Under the pieces are notes generated by a model that was not told where the DNA came from, made no database searches, and was given only the letters and a program-made list of their open reading frames with translations. DNA of 64,000 nt, taken from positions 62,001 through 126,000 of the forward strand of contig NZ_JBHSCZ010000001.1 of assembly GCF_042651465.1 (NCBI RefSeq). The letters are read 5' to 3'. This document shows, piece by piece, positions 8,544-17,014 of the stretch; the first letter of the stretch is position 1; each line of letters opens with the position of its first letter. The translations under genes and the position numbers were made by a program. Origin of the DNA: Ferruginibacter yonginensis (GTDB taxonomy: Bacteria; Bacteroidota; Bacteroidia; Chitinophagales; Chitinophagaceae).

Positions 8544-9152
8544 ATGAGATTTTTTTTTGCATTTTTATCATTATTTGTTTCCGTAGCTGTTGATGCTCAA
8601 GAGGGTTATTGTATAACATTTAATAAAACAGATATCCCCACTGGTGTTTATTACAGTCCAAGTGTAAAATTTGTTTACAATGATTCATTTTCATTTTTGT
8701 ATTATTACAATTTAAATAACGATTACTTGAAGGACTCTACATTGTATTCTAGTAAATTAATTCATCATGCAGTTTTTACTAATAAACACAAAATGAAAAT
8801 ATACTATGAGAGTACTACTATTGGACTCCCAATTATTATTAGTGATACTATTATCCCGAGTGCATGGAAGAAAATAAATGGAACAAGGAATATTTTAGGT
8901 TACGAATGTTTTGGTGTTAAATCTAAAAATAAGAATATTGAAATTTGGTATGCTGAAAAACTTGGAAATGGAGTAGGCTTTATGTTTAAAAATTATAATC
9001 TTGGTCAACCTATGGAGATGTTTGATTATAAAAATGGTATTCACTACATAGCAACCAAGATAGAAAGGGGAGTGTTTGGTTTTAAATTGCCTGAAGAAAA
9101 AATTGTTACAACCAAGCAGTTTCGAAAGTTAAGGTTTAAATCTCCTTTTTGA
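8544..9152 (+). CDS. Secreted GLPGLI-like protein, copy 1
   Basis: The 202-residue product begins with a signal peptide (MRFFFAFLSLFVSVAVDAQ); I use ATG 8544 rather than the GTG two codons upstream. It shares length, order of motifs and many residues with the next gene: EGYxITF near the N-terminus, KFVYNDSF, LYSxKLIHH, NILGY, then a Trp-Tyr, GNGVGF and NLGQPMEMFD. The block ILGYxC...WY...LG(Q)P resembles the bacteroidetal GLPGLI family, secreted proteins of unknown function, though the GLPGLI signature itself is not conserved. The two genes are a tandem duplication and probably one transcript with the small gene at 9823. Confidence 0.8.
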   Translation: MRFFFAFLSLFVSVAVDAQEGYCITFNKTDIPTGVYYSPSVKFVYNDSFSFLYYYNLNNDYLKDSTLYSSKLIHHAVFTNKHKMKIYYESTTIGLPIIISDTIIPSAWKKINGTRNILGYECFGVKSKNKNIEIWYAEKLGNGVGFMFKNYNLGQPMEMFDYKNGIHYIATKIERGVFGFKLPEEKIVTTKQFRKLRFKSPF

Positions 9153-9185
9153 ATTGATTATCAATAGACTTCTTATTGTACATAT

Positions 9186-9830
9186 ATGAAAACATTTTTT
9201 GTAATTATATTTTTGATTATTTCATTAAGTGTAAAGTCGCAGCAAGGTTATGCCATAACTTTTAAAAGAGCTGAGTTGACAACTAATATTATCAGTAAGA
9301 ATAAATTTAAATTTGTCTACAATGATTCATTTGCATTTCAATATTACTACCAAGGAAATGATCCATTAAAAAAGCAACATCTTTATTCAAAAAAGTTGAT
9401 ACATCACTCCATTTTTATAAACAGGACTTCTTTTTTAACTTATAATGAAGTTGATGCCAATATAAAATTATTAATAGTTGATACCATAAAACCATCAACG
9501 TGGATGCCTACAACTACTACAAAAAACATTTTGGGCTATACTTGTAAAGGTGCTTTGCAAGTGTCGCCCACAAATGACAGTACGCTCATTTGGTATACTG
9601 ATGCACTTGGTACGGGAGTAGGTTTTTTATGTTTACATTTTAATTTAGGTCAACCACTTGAAGTATATGACCAAAGAACCAATCGTTATTTTTTAGCAAC
9701 TACTATTGAGAAAGGCAATTACCAATTTAATTTACCCAAAGCACCAATATACAGCGTTGCAGCATACCAACAACTAACCCAGCAACTGCTTAACAAACCT
9801 TCAACTTTATCAATCAGATTTTATGATTAG
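9186..9830 (+). CDS. Secreted GLPGLI-like protein, copy 2
   Basis: The 214-residue paralog of the preceding gene has a signal peptide (MKTFFVIIFLIISLSVKSQ) and the same motif series: QQGYAITF, KFVYNDSFAF, LYSKKLIHHSIF, KNILGYTCKG, IWYTDALGTGVGF and NLGQPLEVYD. Copies 1 and 2 differ clearly, so the duplication is not recent. It overlaps the next gene by 8 bp, suggesting co-translation. Function unknown; probably periplasmic or exported. Confidence 0.8.
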   Translation: MKTFFVIIFLIISLSVKSQQGYAITFKRAELTTNIISKNKFKFVYNDSFAFQYYYQGNDPLKKQHLYSKKLIHHSIFINRTSFLTYNEVDANIKLLIVDTIKPSTWMPTTTTKNILGYTCKGALQVSPTNDSTLIWYTDALGTGVGFLCLHFNLGQPLEVYDQRTNRYFLATTIEKGNYQFNLPKAPIYSVAAYQQLTQQLLNKPSTLSIRFYD

Positions 9831-10131
9831 TAGCTACCTACAACAACTCACTCAATTACTCAACCAAATACCTAGGCGCTACACTACAGACAATTTGAAG
9901 GAAATGTATGGCTTAATTGATGCCTACGATACCATTTTACTTGAGTTAGAAGCTGATACTACTTATGAAACATTGGTGGCTGATTATTTTGATACACTAG
10001 ATACCATTAGAGCTGCTACCAAAAAATCTACTGATAACAAAGCATCTAAAAAGCAAAAAGATGATTATTTTGATGCCGCTGCTACAACTTTCAAAAATAG
10101 TGTTACTGATTTAATGGCTATTGTGCAGTAA
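9823..10131 (+). CDS. Small acidic helical protein, unknown
   Basis: The 102-residue protein has no signal peptide or membrane segment. It is rich in Asp, Thr, Leu and Ala with an overall helical pattern (YLQQLTQLLNQIPRRY, then repeated aromatic/acidic turns such as ADYFDTLDTIRAA). The ATG overlaps the end of the preceding gene by 8 bp, which supports real translation. I do not recognise the family. The cytoplasmic prediction contrasts with its secreted upstream neighbours. Confidence 0.6.
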   Translation: MISSYLQQLTQLLNQIPRRYTTDNLKEMYGLIDAYDTILLELEADTTYETLVADYFDTLDTIRAATKKSTDNKASKKQKDDYFDAAATTFKNSVTDLMAIVQ

Positions 10132-10299
10132 CTACGTCATATTTTACATCATTATACCTGTTATTACATTTAATGTTGGTTATTTTAAACAATTAATAAA
10201 TATAAATTTGTTGGTTTTATTCATCATTATGATATTATTTATTATTTAATGATGGAAATATTAATCATTTAATATAATTTATTTTTATTTTGTAACTTT

Positions 10300-10318
10300 A
10301 TACCAAATTAATTGGTAT
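10300..10318. promoter_or_regulatory. Candidate HipB operator
   Basis: ATACCAA (10300-10306) and TTGGTAT (10312-10318) form a perfect 7-bp inverted repeat with a 5-base spacer, and the right arm ends inside the start codon of the hipB-like gene. A palindrome over the start of an autoregulated antitoxin gene is the expected place for a repressor site. Confidence 0.55.
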
Positions 10319-10622
10319 GGATATCAGTACAACTAGTGATACGGCACTTATGCAGCAAATTGGTTTGTTTGTGCAACAAGTACGCATACAACAACAACAA
10401 ACACAGGCAACTATAGCGCAAGCGGCAGGGGTAAATAGGTCAACCCTTGTTAAGCTTGAAAATGGTGGTGGTGCTAATTTGTTGAGCTTTATTCAAATAT
10501 TACGGGCCCTACATCAACTTCATGTATTATCAAATTTCACACAAACGGAGCCGATAATTAGTCCGATCGCAATGGCCAAATTACAACTAAAGCAACGTAA
10601 AAGAGTACGTACAACATCTTAG
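10317..10622 (+). CDS. hipB: HipB-like XRE antitoxin
   Basis: The 101-residue XRE-family DNA-binding protein carries a helix-turn-helix over about residues 14-70 (RIQQQQTQATIAQAAGVNRSTLVKLENG), with the serine/threonine-rich recognition helix typical of the fold. It is followed after 3 bp by a HipA kinase gene, the order of hipBA type II toxin-antitoxin modules, where HipB neutralises HipA and represses the operon. The tail after about residue 75 is basic. The symbol is assigned from context and fold rather than close similarity. Confidence 0.85.
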   Translation: MDISTTSDTALMQQIGLFVQQVRIQQQQTQATIAQAAGVNRSTLVKLENGGGANLLSFIQILRALHQLHVLSNFTQTEPIISPIAMAKLQLKQRKRVRTTS

Positions 10623-10625
10623 TAA

Positions 10626-11930
10626 ATGAATACAGCCGCACAAATAAAAATATTTAATCAATTAGCAGGAGCTGTATTGTTTGATGAAGCCAAAGGCTTG
10701 GGATTTGTGGAATTTGAACCTTCTTTTTTACAAAAGGGTTTGGATATTGCACCGCTGAAAATGCCGATAGCCAAAGCTCGACAAACCATTTTTTCTTTTC
10801 CTGAGTTAGCTCAAAATAGTACATTTAAAGGCATGCCCGGCTTGTTGGCGGATGTGCTGCCTGATAAATATGGCAATGCTTTAATTAATACTTGGTTGGC
10901 TAAAAATGGTAGACCAACAGGCAGTCTAAACCCGGTTGAAACCCTTTGTTTTATAGGTAAACGGGGTATGGGTGCTTTAGAATTTTTGCCTGTTACGCCT
11001 AAAACACCCAACAACAGTACGGTATTGCATATTGATATGTTGGTACAAATTGCCCAGCATATTTTGGCTGATCGGCAACATTTTAATGAATCGTTGGGTG
11101 TACATTATGAAAAAGCCCTTAGTGAAATTTTAAAAATAGGTACCAGTGCTGGCGGTGCTAGGGCCAAAGCTATTATTGCTTATAACCCTTTAACCAAAGA
11201 GGTGAAGAGCGGACAAACCAACGCTCCTGAAGGGTTTAGTCATTGGTTAATAAAGTTTGATGGTGTTACTGATGCTCAATTTGGTGCAAGTGCTGGTTAC
11301 GGCAGGGTTGAAATGGCGTATTATAAAATGGCGTTAGATGCTGGTATTGATATGATGCCTAGTATGTTGTTAGAAGAAAATGATCGGGCACATTTTATGA
11401 CCCGTCGTTTTGATAGACCCACCGCTAATACCAAACTGCATGTACAAACATTTTGTGCCATGCAACACTACGATTTTAATGAGGTAGGTATGTATAGTTA
11501 TGAGCAATTGTTTGAAACCATGCGTACGCTACAACTGCCTTACCCGCAGCAGGAGCAACTGTTTAGGCGTATGGTGTTTAATGCCATTGCACGTAACTGC
11601 GATGATCATACCAAAAATGTGGCATTTGTAATGAACCAACAGGGGGAGTGGGCATTATCGCCAGCTTATGATATTTGTCATGCTTACCGCCCCGGTAGTG
11701 CTTGGGTAAGTCAACAATCCATGAGTATTAATGGCAAACGTGATGGGTTTACGAACCACGATTTTTTGACGGTTGCACAAAATATGAATATAAAAAAGGC
11801 ACCTGCCATTATACAACAAATAACCAATGTGGTGCAACAATGGAACGATTATGCTGATGAACAAAAAGTACCTGCAACTTTGAGAGATGCTATTAAAAGC
11901 AGTTTACTTTATAAATGTTTATTATTTTAG
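10626..11930 (+). CDS. hipA: HipA-type serine/threonine kinase toxin
   Basis: The full-length HipA kinase has 434 residues. The N-terminal subdomain contains FKGMPGLLADVLPDKYGNAL. The kinase core has the P-loop GTSAGGARAKA (172-182) with Ser174 at the position of the autophosphorylated Ser150 of E. coli HipA, the catalytic loop RNCDDHTKN (323-331, Asp326) and the metal-binding SPAYDI (Asp349); the 23-residue distance between the two Asp equals that in E. coli HipA. All catalytic residues are present, so it should be active. In E. coli the target is glutamyl-tRNA synthetase; here the target cannot be told. It forms an operon with the upstream antitoxin. Confidence 0.92.
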   Translation: MNTAAQIKIFNQLAGAVLFDEAKGLGFVEFEPSFLQKGLDIAPLKMPIAKARQTIFSFPELAQNSTFKGMPGLLADVLPDKYGNALINTWLAKNGRPTGSLNPVETLCFIGKRGMGALEFLPVTPKTPNNSTVLHIDMLVQIAQHILADRQHFNESLGVHYEKALSEILKIGTSAGGARAKAIIAYNPLTKEVKSGQTNAPEGFSHWLIKFDGVTDAQFGASAGYGRVEMAYYKMALDAGIDMMPSMLLEENDRAHFMTRRFDRPTANTKLHVQTFCAMQHYDFNEVGMYSYEQLFETMRTLQLPYPQQEQLFRRMVFNAIARNCDDHTKNVAFVMNQQGEWALSPAYDICHAYRPGSAWVSQQSMSINGKRDGFTNHDFLTVAQNMNIKKAPAIIQQITNVVQQWNDYADEQKVPATLRDAIKSSLLYKCLLF

Positions 11931-11986
11931 TTACTTTGTACACAAACCAATTTGTATCAATAATATTGCTATAGCAAAATAACAAC

Positions 11987-12496
11987 ATGCAATTATTACT
12001 AACGGCACCACAGCTACAATTAATTATAAAAAGGTTGGCGCAAGAGCTTATCGAAAACGATGAACCCTTGGCAAATACCATTTTTATAGGGTTGCAGCCG
12101 AGGGGTATTTATATTAGCGAAAAAATTGTGGAGCAGGTGCAATTGTTGTGTCCAACACAACCAATTCAATACGGCGTATTGGATATTACATTTTATAGAG
12201 ATGATGTACGTACTGCTATACATATGCCTAATACAACAAATATTCCTTTTAACATTGAAGGCAAAAAAGTGATTTTGATTGATGATGTTTTGTATACGGG
12301 GCGTACCATTAGAGCCGCTTTAGATGCTTTGCAAGATTTTGGTAGGCCACAAAAAGTAGCTTTGTGTGTATTGGTAAACAGGCGTTTTGATAGAGAATTA
12401 CCTATACAACCAGATTATTGCGGTAAAGTAATTGATGGTGCATTTGAACAAAAAGTGAAAGTGGTAAAAGAAACAGGCGAAGTGGTTATTTATTAA
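11987..12496 (+). CDS. pyrR: PyrR-type uracil phosphoribosyltransferase / pyr regulator
   Basis: The 169-residue type I phosphoribosyltransferase has the PRPP-binding motif VILIDDVLYTGRTIRAAL and the flanking block FYRDDVRT typical of PyrR. In Firmicutes PyrR binds pyr mRNA and also has weak UPRTase activity. Here it precedes pyrB by 68 bp, but no PyrR-type antiterminator/terminator pair is visible between them, so RNA-binding attenuation is not supported by this sequence. Salvage UPRTase activity or another regulatory mode is possible. Confidence 0.9.
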   Translation: MQLLLTAPQLQLIIKRLAQELIENDEPLANTIFIGLQPRGIYISEKIVEQVQLLCPTQPIQYGVLDITFYRDDVRTAIHMPNTTNIPFNIEGKKVILIDDVLYTGRTIRAALDALQDFGRPQKVALCVLVNRRFDRELPIQPDYCGKVIDGAFEQKVKVVKETGEVVIY

Positions 12497-12564
12497 AATT
12501 AGCCCACTCATTTATTTTTTGAATTCTTGATAATTTATATTTTTTACTTTAGCTTCGCTGCTTA

Positions 12565-13491
12565 ATGCAACTATCCACTAAACATTTAATAGGCATTAAA
12601 GAACTTTCTAAGGAAGATATTTCCCTCATTTTAACCACCGCCACTCAATTTAAAGAAGTATTACAACGTCCTGTAAAAAAAGTACCATCGCTCAGAGATG
12701 TTACCATTGTAAACTTGTTTTATGAAAATAGCACCCGTACCAGAATTTCATTTGAGTTAGCACAAAAAAGGCTAGGGGCAGATACTATTAACTTCAGTGC
12801 ATCGGCATCATCTGTTTCAAAAGGAGAAACCTTGTTAGATACCGTACATAATATTTTGAGCATGAAGGTGGATATGGTGGTCATGCGCCATCAAGCTAGT
12901 GGCGCTGCCCACTTTTTATCACAACATTTGCCTAATACAGCTATTGTAAATGCTGGTGATGGCACCAATGAGCACCCCACACAAGCTTTGTTAGATGCCT
13001 TTTCCATACAAGAAAAACTAGGTACGTTGCAAGGTAAAAAAATTGTGCTGGTGGGTGATATTATGCACAGCAGGGTAGCTTTGAGTAATATTTATTTATT
13101 AAAAAAAATGGGTGCTGATGTTATGGTGGCTGGTCCGCCTACTCTCATACCAAAATATATTGAGCAAGCATTGGGCGTACAAGTTTGTTATAATTTACAA
13201 GAAGCCCTCCAATGGTGCGATGTAGCCAATGTGTTGCGTATACAATTAGAGCGACAAAAAAAGGTACTTTTTTCAACCTTACGTGAGTATAATTTAAGTT
13301 ACGGTGTTACACAAAAAGTGTTGAATAGTCTTCAAAAAGAAATTGTGATTATGCACCCTGGCCCCATTAATAGGGGTGTTGAAATAAACAGTGATGTTGC
13401 TGATGGGCCATATTCTATCATATTAAATCAAGTAGAAAACGGCGTAGCGGTACGTATGGCTGCGTTGTATCTATTAGCATCGCCTCAATAA
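12565..13491 (+). CDS. pyrB: Aspartate carbamoyltransferase catalytic chain
   Basis: The enzyme makes carbamoyl aspartate, the first committed pyrimidine step. The 308-residue chain shows the carbamoyl-phosphate motif NSTRTRISFE, the HPTQALLDAF segment, the domain-2 aspartate-binding VLRIQLERQ and the final MHPGPINRG. No pyrI regulatory subunit gene lies nearby. It is 2 bp upstream of coaD, so the two are probably co-transcribed. Confidence 0.95.
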   Translation: MQLSTKHLIGIKELSKEDISLILTTATQFKEVLQRPVKKVPSLRDVTIVNLFYENSTRTRISFELAQKRLGADTINFSASASSVSKGETLLDTVHNILSMKVDMVVMRHQASGAAHFLSQHLPNTAIVNAGDGTNEHPTQALLDAFSIQEKLGTLQGKKIVLVGDIMHSRVALSNIYLLKKMGADVMVAGPPTLIPKYIEQALGVQVCYNLQEALQWCDVANVLRIQLERQKKVLFSTLREYNLSYGVTQKVLNSLQKEIVIMHPGPINRGVEINSDVADGPYSIILNQVENGVAVRMAALYLLASPQ

Positions 13492-13493
13492 TT

Positions 13494-14000
13494 ATGAAAT
13501 CAAAAAAAGCACCTATGCGTATTTGTTTATTTCCGGGCACATTTGATCCGGTAACTTTGGGGCATACAGATATTATTAATAGGGCATTGCCGTTATTTGA
13601 CAAAGTAGTGATAGGCATTGGTAGAAACATCAATAAAGTGCCTATGTATAGTGAGGAGCAACGTTTACAATGGTTAAGAGAAATTTATGCAGATAATAAT
13701 AAAGTAGAGGCCATAGTGTATGAAGGATTAACGGTTGATTGTTGTAAAGAAATTGGTGCCGATTTTATTTTACGTGGTATACGTTATGTTAATGATTTTG
13801 AGTATGAAAAAGCCATTGCAGATATGAATCGCAGTTTGGCTGTAAATATTGAAACGGTGTTTTTAACCTGTTTGCCTCAATTTACCTCAGTAGCATCAAC
13901 CTTGGTGAGAGATGTATTGCGTAATGGCGGTGATGTAGCTAATTTTTTACCTAAAGCGGTAAACAAAACAATTAAAAAGAATATCAAACGTGGCAAGTAA
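13494..14000 (+). CDS. coaD: Phosphopantetheine adenylyltransferase
   Basis: The enzyme transfers AMP to 4'-phosphopantetheine in coenzyme A synthesis. The nucleotidyltransferase signature PGTFDPVTLGHTDII contains the GH of the T/HxGH motif. Also seen are the RGIRYVNDFEYE block and the C-terminal FTSVASTLVRD with the ISST-type loop. ATG 13494 gives a short basic extension (MKSKKAP) before the conserved core; the Met eight codons in is an alternative. It overlaps the next gene by 11 bp. Confidence 0.94.
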   Translation: MKSKKAPMRICLFPGTFDPVTLGHTDIINRALPLFDKVVIGIGRNINKVPMYSEEQRLQWLREIYADNNKVEAIVYEGLTVDCCKEIGADFILRGIRYVNDFEYEKAIADMNRSLAVNIETVFLTCLPQFTSVASTLVRDVLRNGGDVANFLPKAVNKTIKKNIKRGK

Positions 14001-14433
14001 TTCTATTTGGTTTAATAAAGATTTACAGTTGGCCGATCTTCATATTACAGGTAATACACTTGGCACCCATTTAGATATGCAATGGGAAGAAGTAGGCCCT
14101 GATTATTTAAAAATGAGTATGCCAGTTGATGAGCGTACCAAGCAACCTTATGGTTTGTTGCATGGTGGAGCTAGTTGTGCATTGGCCGAAACGGTGGGGA
14201 GTGTTGCTTCATATTTGGTATTAGACCCCTCTAAATACATTTGTGTAGGTTTAGAAATTAATGCCAATCATTTACGCAGCGTACGAGAGGGCCGGGTGGT
14301 TGCTACCGCCACAAAAGTACATTTAGGAGCCACTACGCATGTTTGGGATATTAAAATACACGATGCTCAAGGAAAATTGGCTTGCATTAGCAGATTAACG
14401 GTGGCAATATTAGCCAATAAAAGAGGCATATAG
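13990..14433 (+). CDS. Hotdog-fold thioesterase (PaaI/MenI-like)
   Basis: The 147-residue hotdog protein starts with GTG inside the coaD tail; the next in-frame ATG (MQWEEVGP) would remove the conserved start. The catalytic-helix region LLHGGASCALAETVGSVASY follows the PaaI/YbdB/MenI pattern (HGG, then Glu). Such enzymes hydrolyse aromatic or 1,4-dihydroxy-2-naphthoyl-CoA thioesters. Since the organism appears to use futalosine menaquinone synthesis, a MenI role is unlikely and the substrate is open. The link to coaD suggests CoA-ester metabolism. Confidence 0.87.
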   Translation: MASNSIWFNKDLQLADLHITGNTLGTHLDMQWEEVGPDYLKMSMPVDERTKQPYGLLHGGASCALAETVGSVASYLVLDPSKYICVGLEINANHLRSVREGRVVATATKVHLGATTHVWDIKIHDAQGKLACISRLTVAILANKRGI

Positions 14434-14436
14434 TTT

Positions 14437-15066
14437 TTAAGGCGTATCAAAAAATACCGACATAATTTCTTTAATATTTTTATAGGTATTAGCCATGGGT
14501 TGTTTGATGTTTTTAGTGGCTATCCATTTCACTTCACTGATATCTTCTTCAGTTTGTGGGGTTGTTTTTTGGTGTGATGTTGTGGTAAAATAATACCAAT
14601 GACTTATTTTAACAATCGTTTGGTTACGTTCTTCATAAATATGATAGGTTTCACCAATTTTTCGTTTTAATTGAAGGTTTTTTACGCCGGTTTCTTCTTC
14701 TACTTCTCTAGCTGCTGCTATGGTTAGGCTTTCGCCGCTTTCAACTTTCCCTTTCGGTAAATCCCATTTGTTACGCCTATAAATAAACAATACTTCTTTG
14801 CTTTCGTTAAGTACAATACCACCTGCGGCTTCAATAGTGGTAAATGCTTTAAAAAATTGTTGTTGTAGCTGCGGCACATCATCTGCTATTATAATAATGG
14901 CAGTAGTAGTATTGTTTTTTATATCATCATAATAAGATAATCCGTCAATTGTTGCTACATTTTTTATAACCTTTACTGATTTTTTTTCAGACAAAGTTTT
15001 CAATTCATCCGTCAATTTATTGGTTAAGTAGATGGGTTTATCATCAACAAAAATTTTAATCAGCAT
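14437..15066 (-). CDS. NUDIX hydrolase
   Basis: The 209-residue protein begins at ATG 15066 (MLIKIFVDDKPIYL); the longer frame up to 15159 would overlap the pyrE start on the other strand. Residues about 1-90 are a bacteroidetal N-terminal extension. The C-terminal half has the full NUDIX box GKVESGESLTIAAAREVEEETGV with all metal-binding Glu. It converges with the thioesterase gene (3 bp apart) and diverges from pyrE. The substrate is probably a nucleoside diphosphate derivative and cannot be predicted. Confidence 0.9.
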   Translation of the reverse strand: MLIKIFVDDKPIYLTNKLTDELKTLSEKKSVKVIKNVATIDGLSYYDDIKNNTTTAIIIIADDVPQLQQQFFKAFTTIEAAGGIVLNESKEVLFIYRRNKWDLPKGKVESGESLTIAAAREVEEETGVKNLQLKRKIGETYHIYEERNQTIVKISHWYYFTTTSHQKTTPQTEEDISEVKWIATKNIKQPMANTYKNIKEIMSVFFDTP

Positions 15067-15152
15067 TGGTATAATTTTGAAATGTAAAATTAATTGATTG
15101 ATGGTACAATCTTTAATGAACACATTATCTTTGTTTAAATAATGATACATAT

Positions 15153-15785
15153 ATGACATCTGCTGCTGAAGCTATTGCTGAAAAATTGTTGCAAATAAAT
15201 GCTGTAAAACTGAATATTGAGTACCCTTACACTTGGGCTAGTGGCTGGAAAAGTCCAATTTATTGTGATAACAGGCGTGCCTTGGGTTACCCTTACGTAA
15301 GAGATTTTATTAAAAGTGAATTGTGTGCAGTTATTTTTGAGCAATTTGCTGGTGCTGAAGCCATAGCAGGTGTTGCAACTGCTGGTATTTCATGGGGAGC
15401 AATGGCTGCTGATCAACTAAAATTACCTTTTATGTATGTTCGTCCGAAGCCAAAAGAGCATGGCATGGGCAATCAAATTGAGGGAATGTATGAAAAAGGA
15501 CAAACAGTTGTAGTAGTGGAAGACCTTATTTCAACCGGAAAAAGCAGCTTAGAAGTATGTAAAGTATTGCAAAAAGAGGGGTTGATTATAGAAGGAATGG
15601 TATCTATTTTTAACTATGGTTTTCCTCAAGCAAGCGAAGCTTTTGCTGAAGCAGGCATTAAATTATATTCATTAAGCAATTACGAATCGTTGATTGCCCA
15701 TGCTCAAGCCAAGGGTACTTTAACCGATGAGCAATTAAAATCATTGTTAAATTGGAGAGAGCAACCAGCTACTTGGGGTAAATAA
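15153..15785 (+). CDS. pyrE: Orotate phosphoribosyltransferase
   Basis: The enzyme converts orotate and PRPP to orotidine monophosphate. The 210-residue protein has the PRPP-binding motif VVVVEDLISTGKSSLEV and the catalytic-loop region YVRPKPKEHGMGNQIEG with its conserved Lys/Arg/His. It is divergent from the NUDIX gene and about 1.7 kb from pyrB, giving a loose pyrimidine cluster. Confidence 0.95.
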   Translation: MTSAAEAIAEKLLQINAVKLNIEYPYTWASGWKSPIYCDNRRALGYPYVRDFIKSELCAVIFEQFAGAEAIAGVATAGISWGAMAADQLKLPFMYVRPKPKEHGMGNQIEGMYEKGQTVVVVEDLISTGKSSLEVCKVLQKEGLIIEGMVSIFNYGFPQASEAFAEAGIKLYSLSNYESLIAHAQAKGTLTDEQLKSLLNWREQPATWGK

Positions 15786-15829
15786 AGTAGTTTTAACGCA
15801 CATTAATTAATTACTTAAATACAGAAATT

Positions 15830-16192
15830 ATGAAATTGATTGGAATGGCATTCTTAGCAATATTTGCGTTTAAAATGAATGTACAAGCGCAGACAAAAGT
15901 GAATGATAAAGCCATCATAAGTACACCAACGGTCATAAATGATGCTTGTAAAGACAGGGTAGAGAAAGCACTTTTTAAACAATATGGTATTATTTCGTAC
16001 AAGGTAGATGTAAAAAAACGAACCACCACAGTTGCCTGGATAACCGATAGAACGGATATAGAACAAATAAAAACCATGATTGCAAACGCAGGTTTTGATG
16101 CTGGAGATGTAGCTGCCGACCCAGATGTTTACAAAAAATTACCTCCAATTTGTAAGCCTGCTCCTGTTACAGCAACGCCTCCCAAACCATAA
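15830..16192 (+). CDS. Exported HMA-like small protein lacking CxxC
   Basis: The 120-residue protein has a signal peptide (MKLIGMAFLAIFAFKMNVQAQ) and one heavy-metal-associated-like domain: DACKDRVEKALFKQYGI, VDVKKRTTTVAW, TMIANAGFDAGD. In true HMA domains the first loop is CxxC. Here only the second Cys (in DACKDR) remains and the first position is Asn, so Cu(I) binding in the usual way is doubtful. A second Cys lies in the tail (PPICKP). It ends in a Pro/Thr-rich tail. Bacteroidota encode similar exported proteins of unknown role. Confidence 0.75.
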   Translation: MKLIGMAFLAIFAFKMNVQAQTKVNDKAIISTPTVINDACKDRVEKALFKQYGIISYKVDVKKRTTTVAWITDRTDIEQIKTMIANAGFDAGDVAADPDVYKKLPPICKPAPVTATPPKP

Positions 16193-16205
16193 TATAATAG
16201 CTAAT

Positions 16206-16246
16206 AAAAAGTGCTTACATGTAAAATTGTAAGCACTTTTTATTTT
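16206..16246. terminator. Intrinsic terminator
   Basis: Arms AAAAAGTGCTTAC (16206-16218) and GTAAGCACTTTTT (16229-16241) with a 10-base loop and A/T tails on both sides. It lies between two convergent genes and can serve both. Confidence 0.88.
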
Positions 16247-16261
16247 ATTTATTTATTCGAA

Positions 16262-16789
16262 TTATTCATCAGAAGGAAATGTTTGAGTGTTACCTTGTGC
16301 TAGCGCAACGTGGTTTCCAAAATTTGTTAAAGACCCAAATTTTTCAATCACCCAATTTGTTGGGGCAAATATCATGGTGTTGTAACCATCTGTCCTAACC
16401 AACCAACCCCATACTCCATTACTAGGAAACATTGCATCATAACCTGCTTGGGTTTTTGGATACACTGAATTCCAATTTGTACCACTTACAATATATTCTA
16501 CACCGCCACATGGAACATCGTAAAAAACATCGTATACAAAATTATAACTAGTTATTGTAGGCGAAATACTTAATGGGCTCAAGTTTGGATAATATCTCAA
16601 ATTATAATTATAAGTTTGGCATTCACCACCTCCACCACCAACTGGCGGCCTTGCTTCAGATAGCTTGTTTTTGTAGGTGTAAGCTTGGCTACTTTCGGTA
16701 ACAAAATTTTCATTTTTTTCTTTTTTGCAAGAAAATAGGATAGTTGAAAGACAAAAAAATACGGCTGTTAAATTAAAAATTCGTTTCAT
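16262..16789 (-). CDS. Lipoprotein of unknown function
   Basis: The 175-residue product starts at ATG 16789 (MKRIFNLTAVFFCLSTILFSC), a lipoprotein signal with the lipidated Cys followed by Lys-Lys-Glu. After a spacer with a five-Gly run (PPVGGGGGECQT) comes a domain rich in Tyr, Trp, Asn and Pro with two Cys. Nothing indicates an enzyme. The Gly-rich linker and aromatic domain suggest a surface or periplasmic binding role. Confidence 0.7.
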   Translation of the reverse strand: MKRIFNLTAVFFCLSTILFSCKKEKNENFVTESSQAYTYKNKLSEARPPVGGGGGECQTYNYNLRYYPNLSPLSISPTITSYNFVYDVFYDVPCGGVEYIVSGTNWNSVYPKTQAGYDAMFPSNGVWGWLVRTDGYNTMIFAPTNWVIEKFGSLTNFGNHVALAQGNTQTFPSDE

Positions 16790-17014
16790 AAGTATGTTTA
16801 TTACATGAATGTTGAAATAATACATAGTTCAACGCTATGTCCTACCTTACATAATTTGAACGCTGTTGTCGGAATTAATTGACGTTTGTAAATATTATCC
16901 TAAACGGACAACATACTTCGTATTCTTTAAACAGTTTGATTTCGTAATTTTTGTATAACGGGTATAAAGGGAGAAGTACGTATTAATAATTACAAGTCTA
17001 ATTTAATAATTTTT

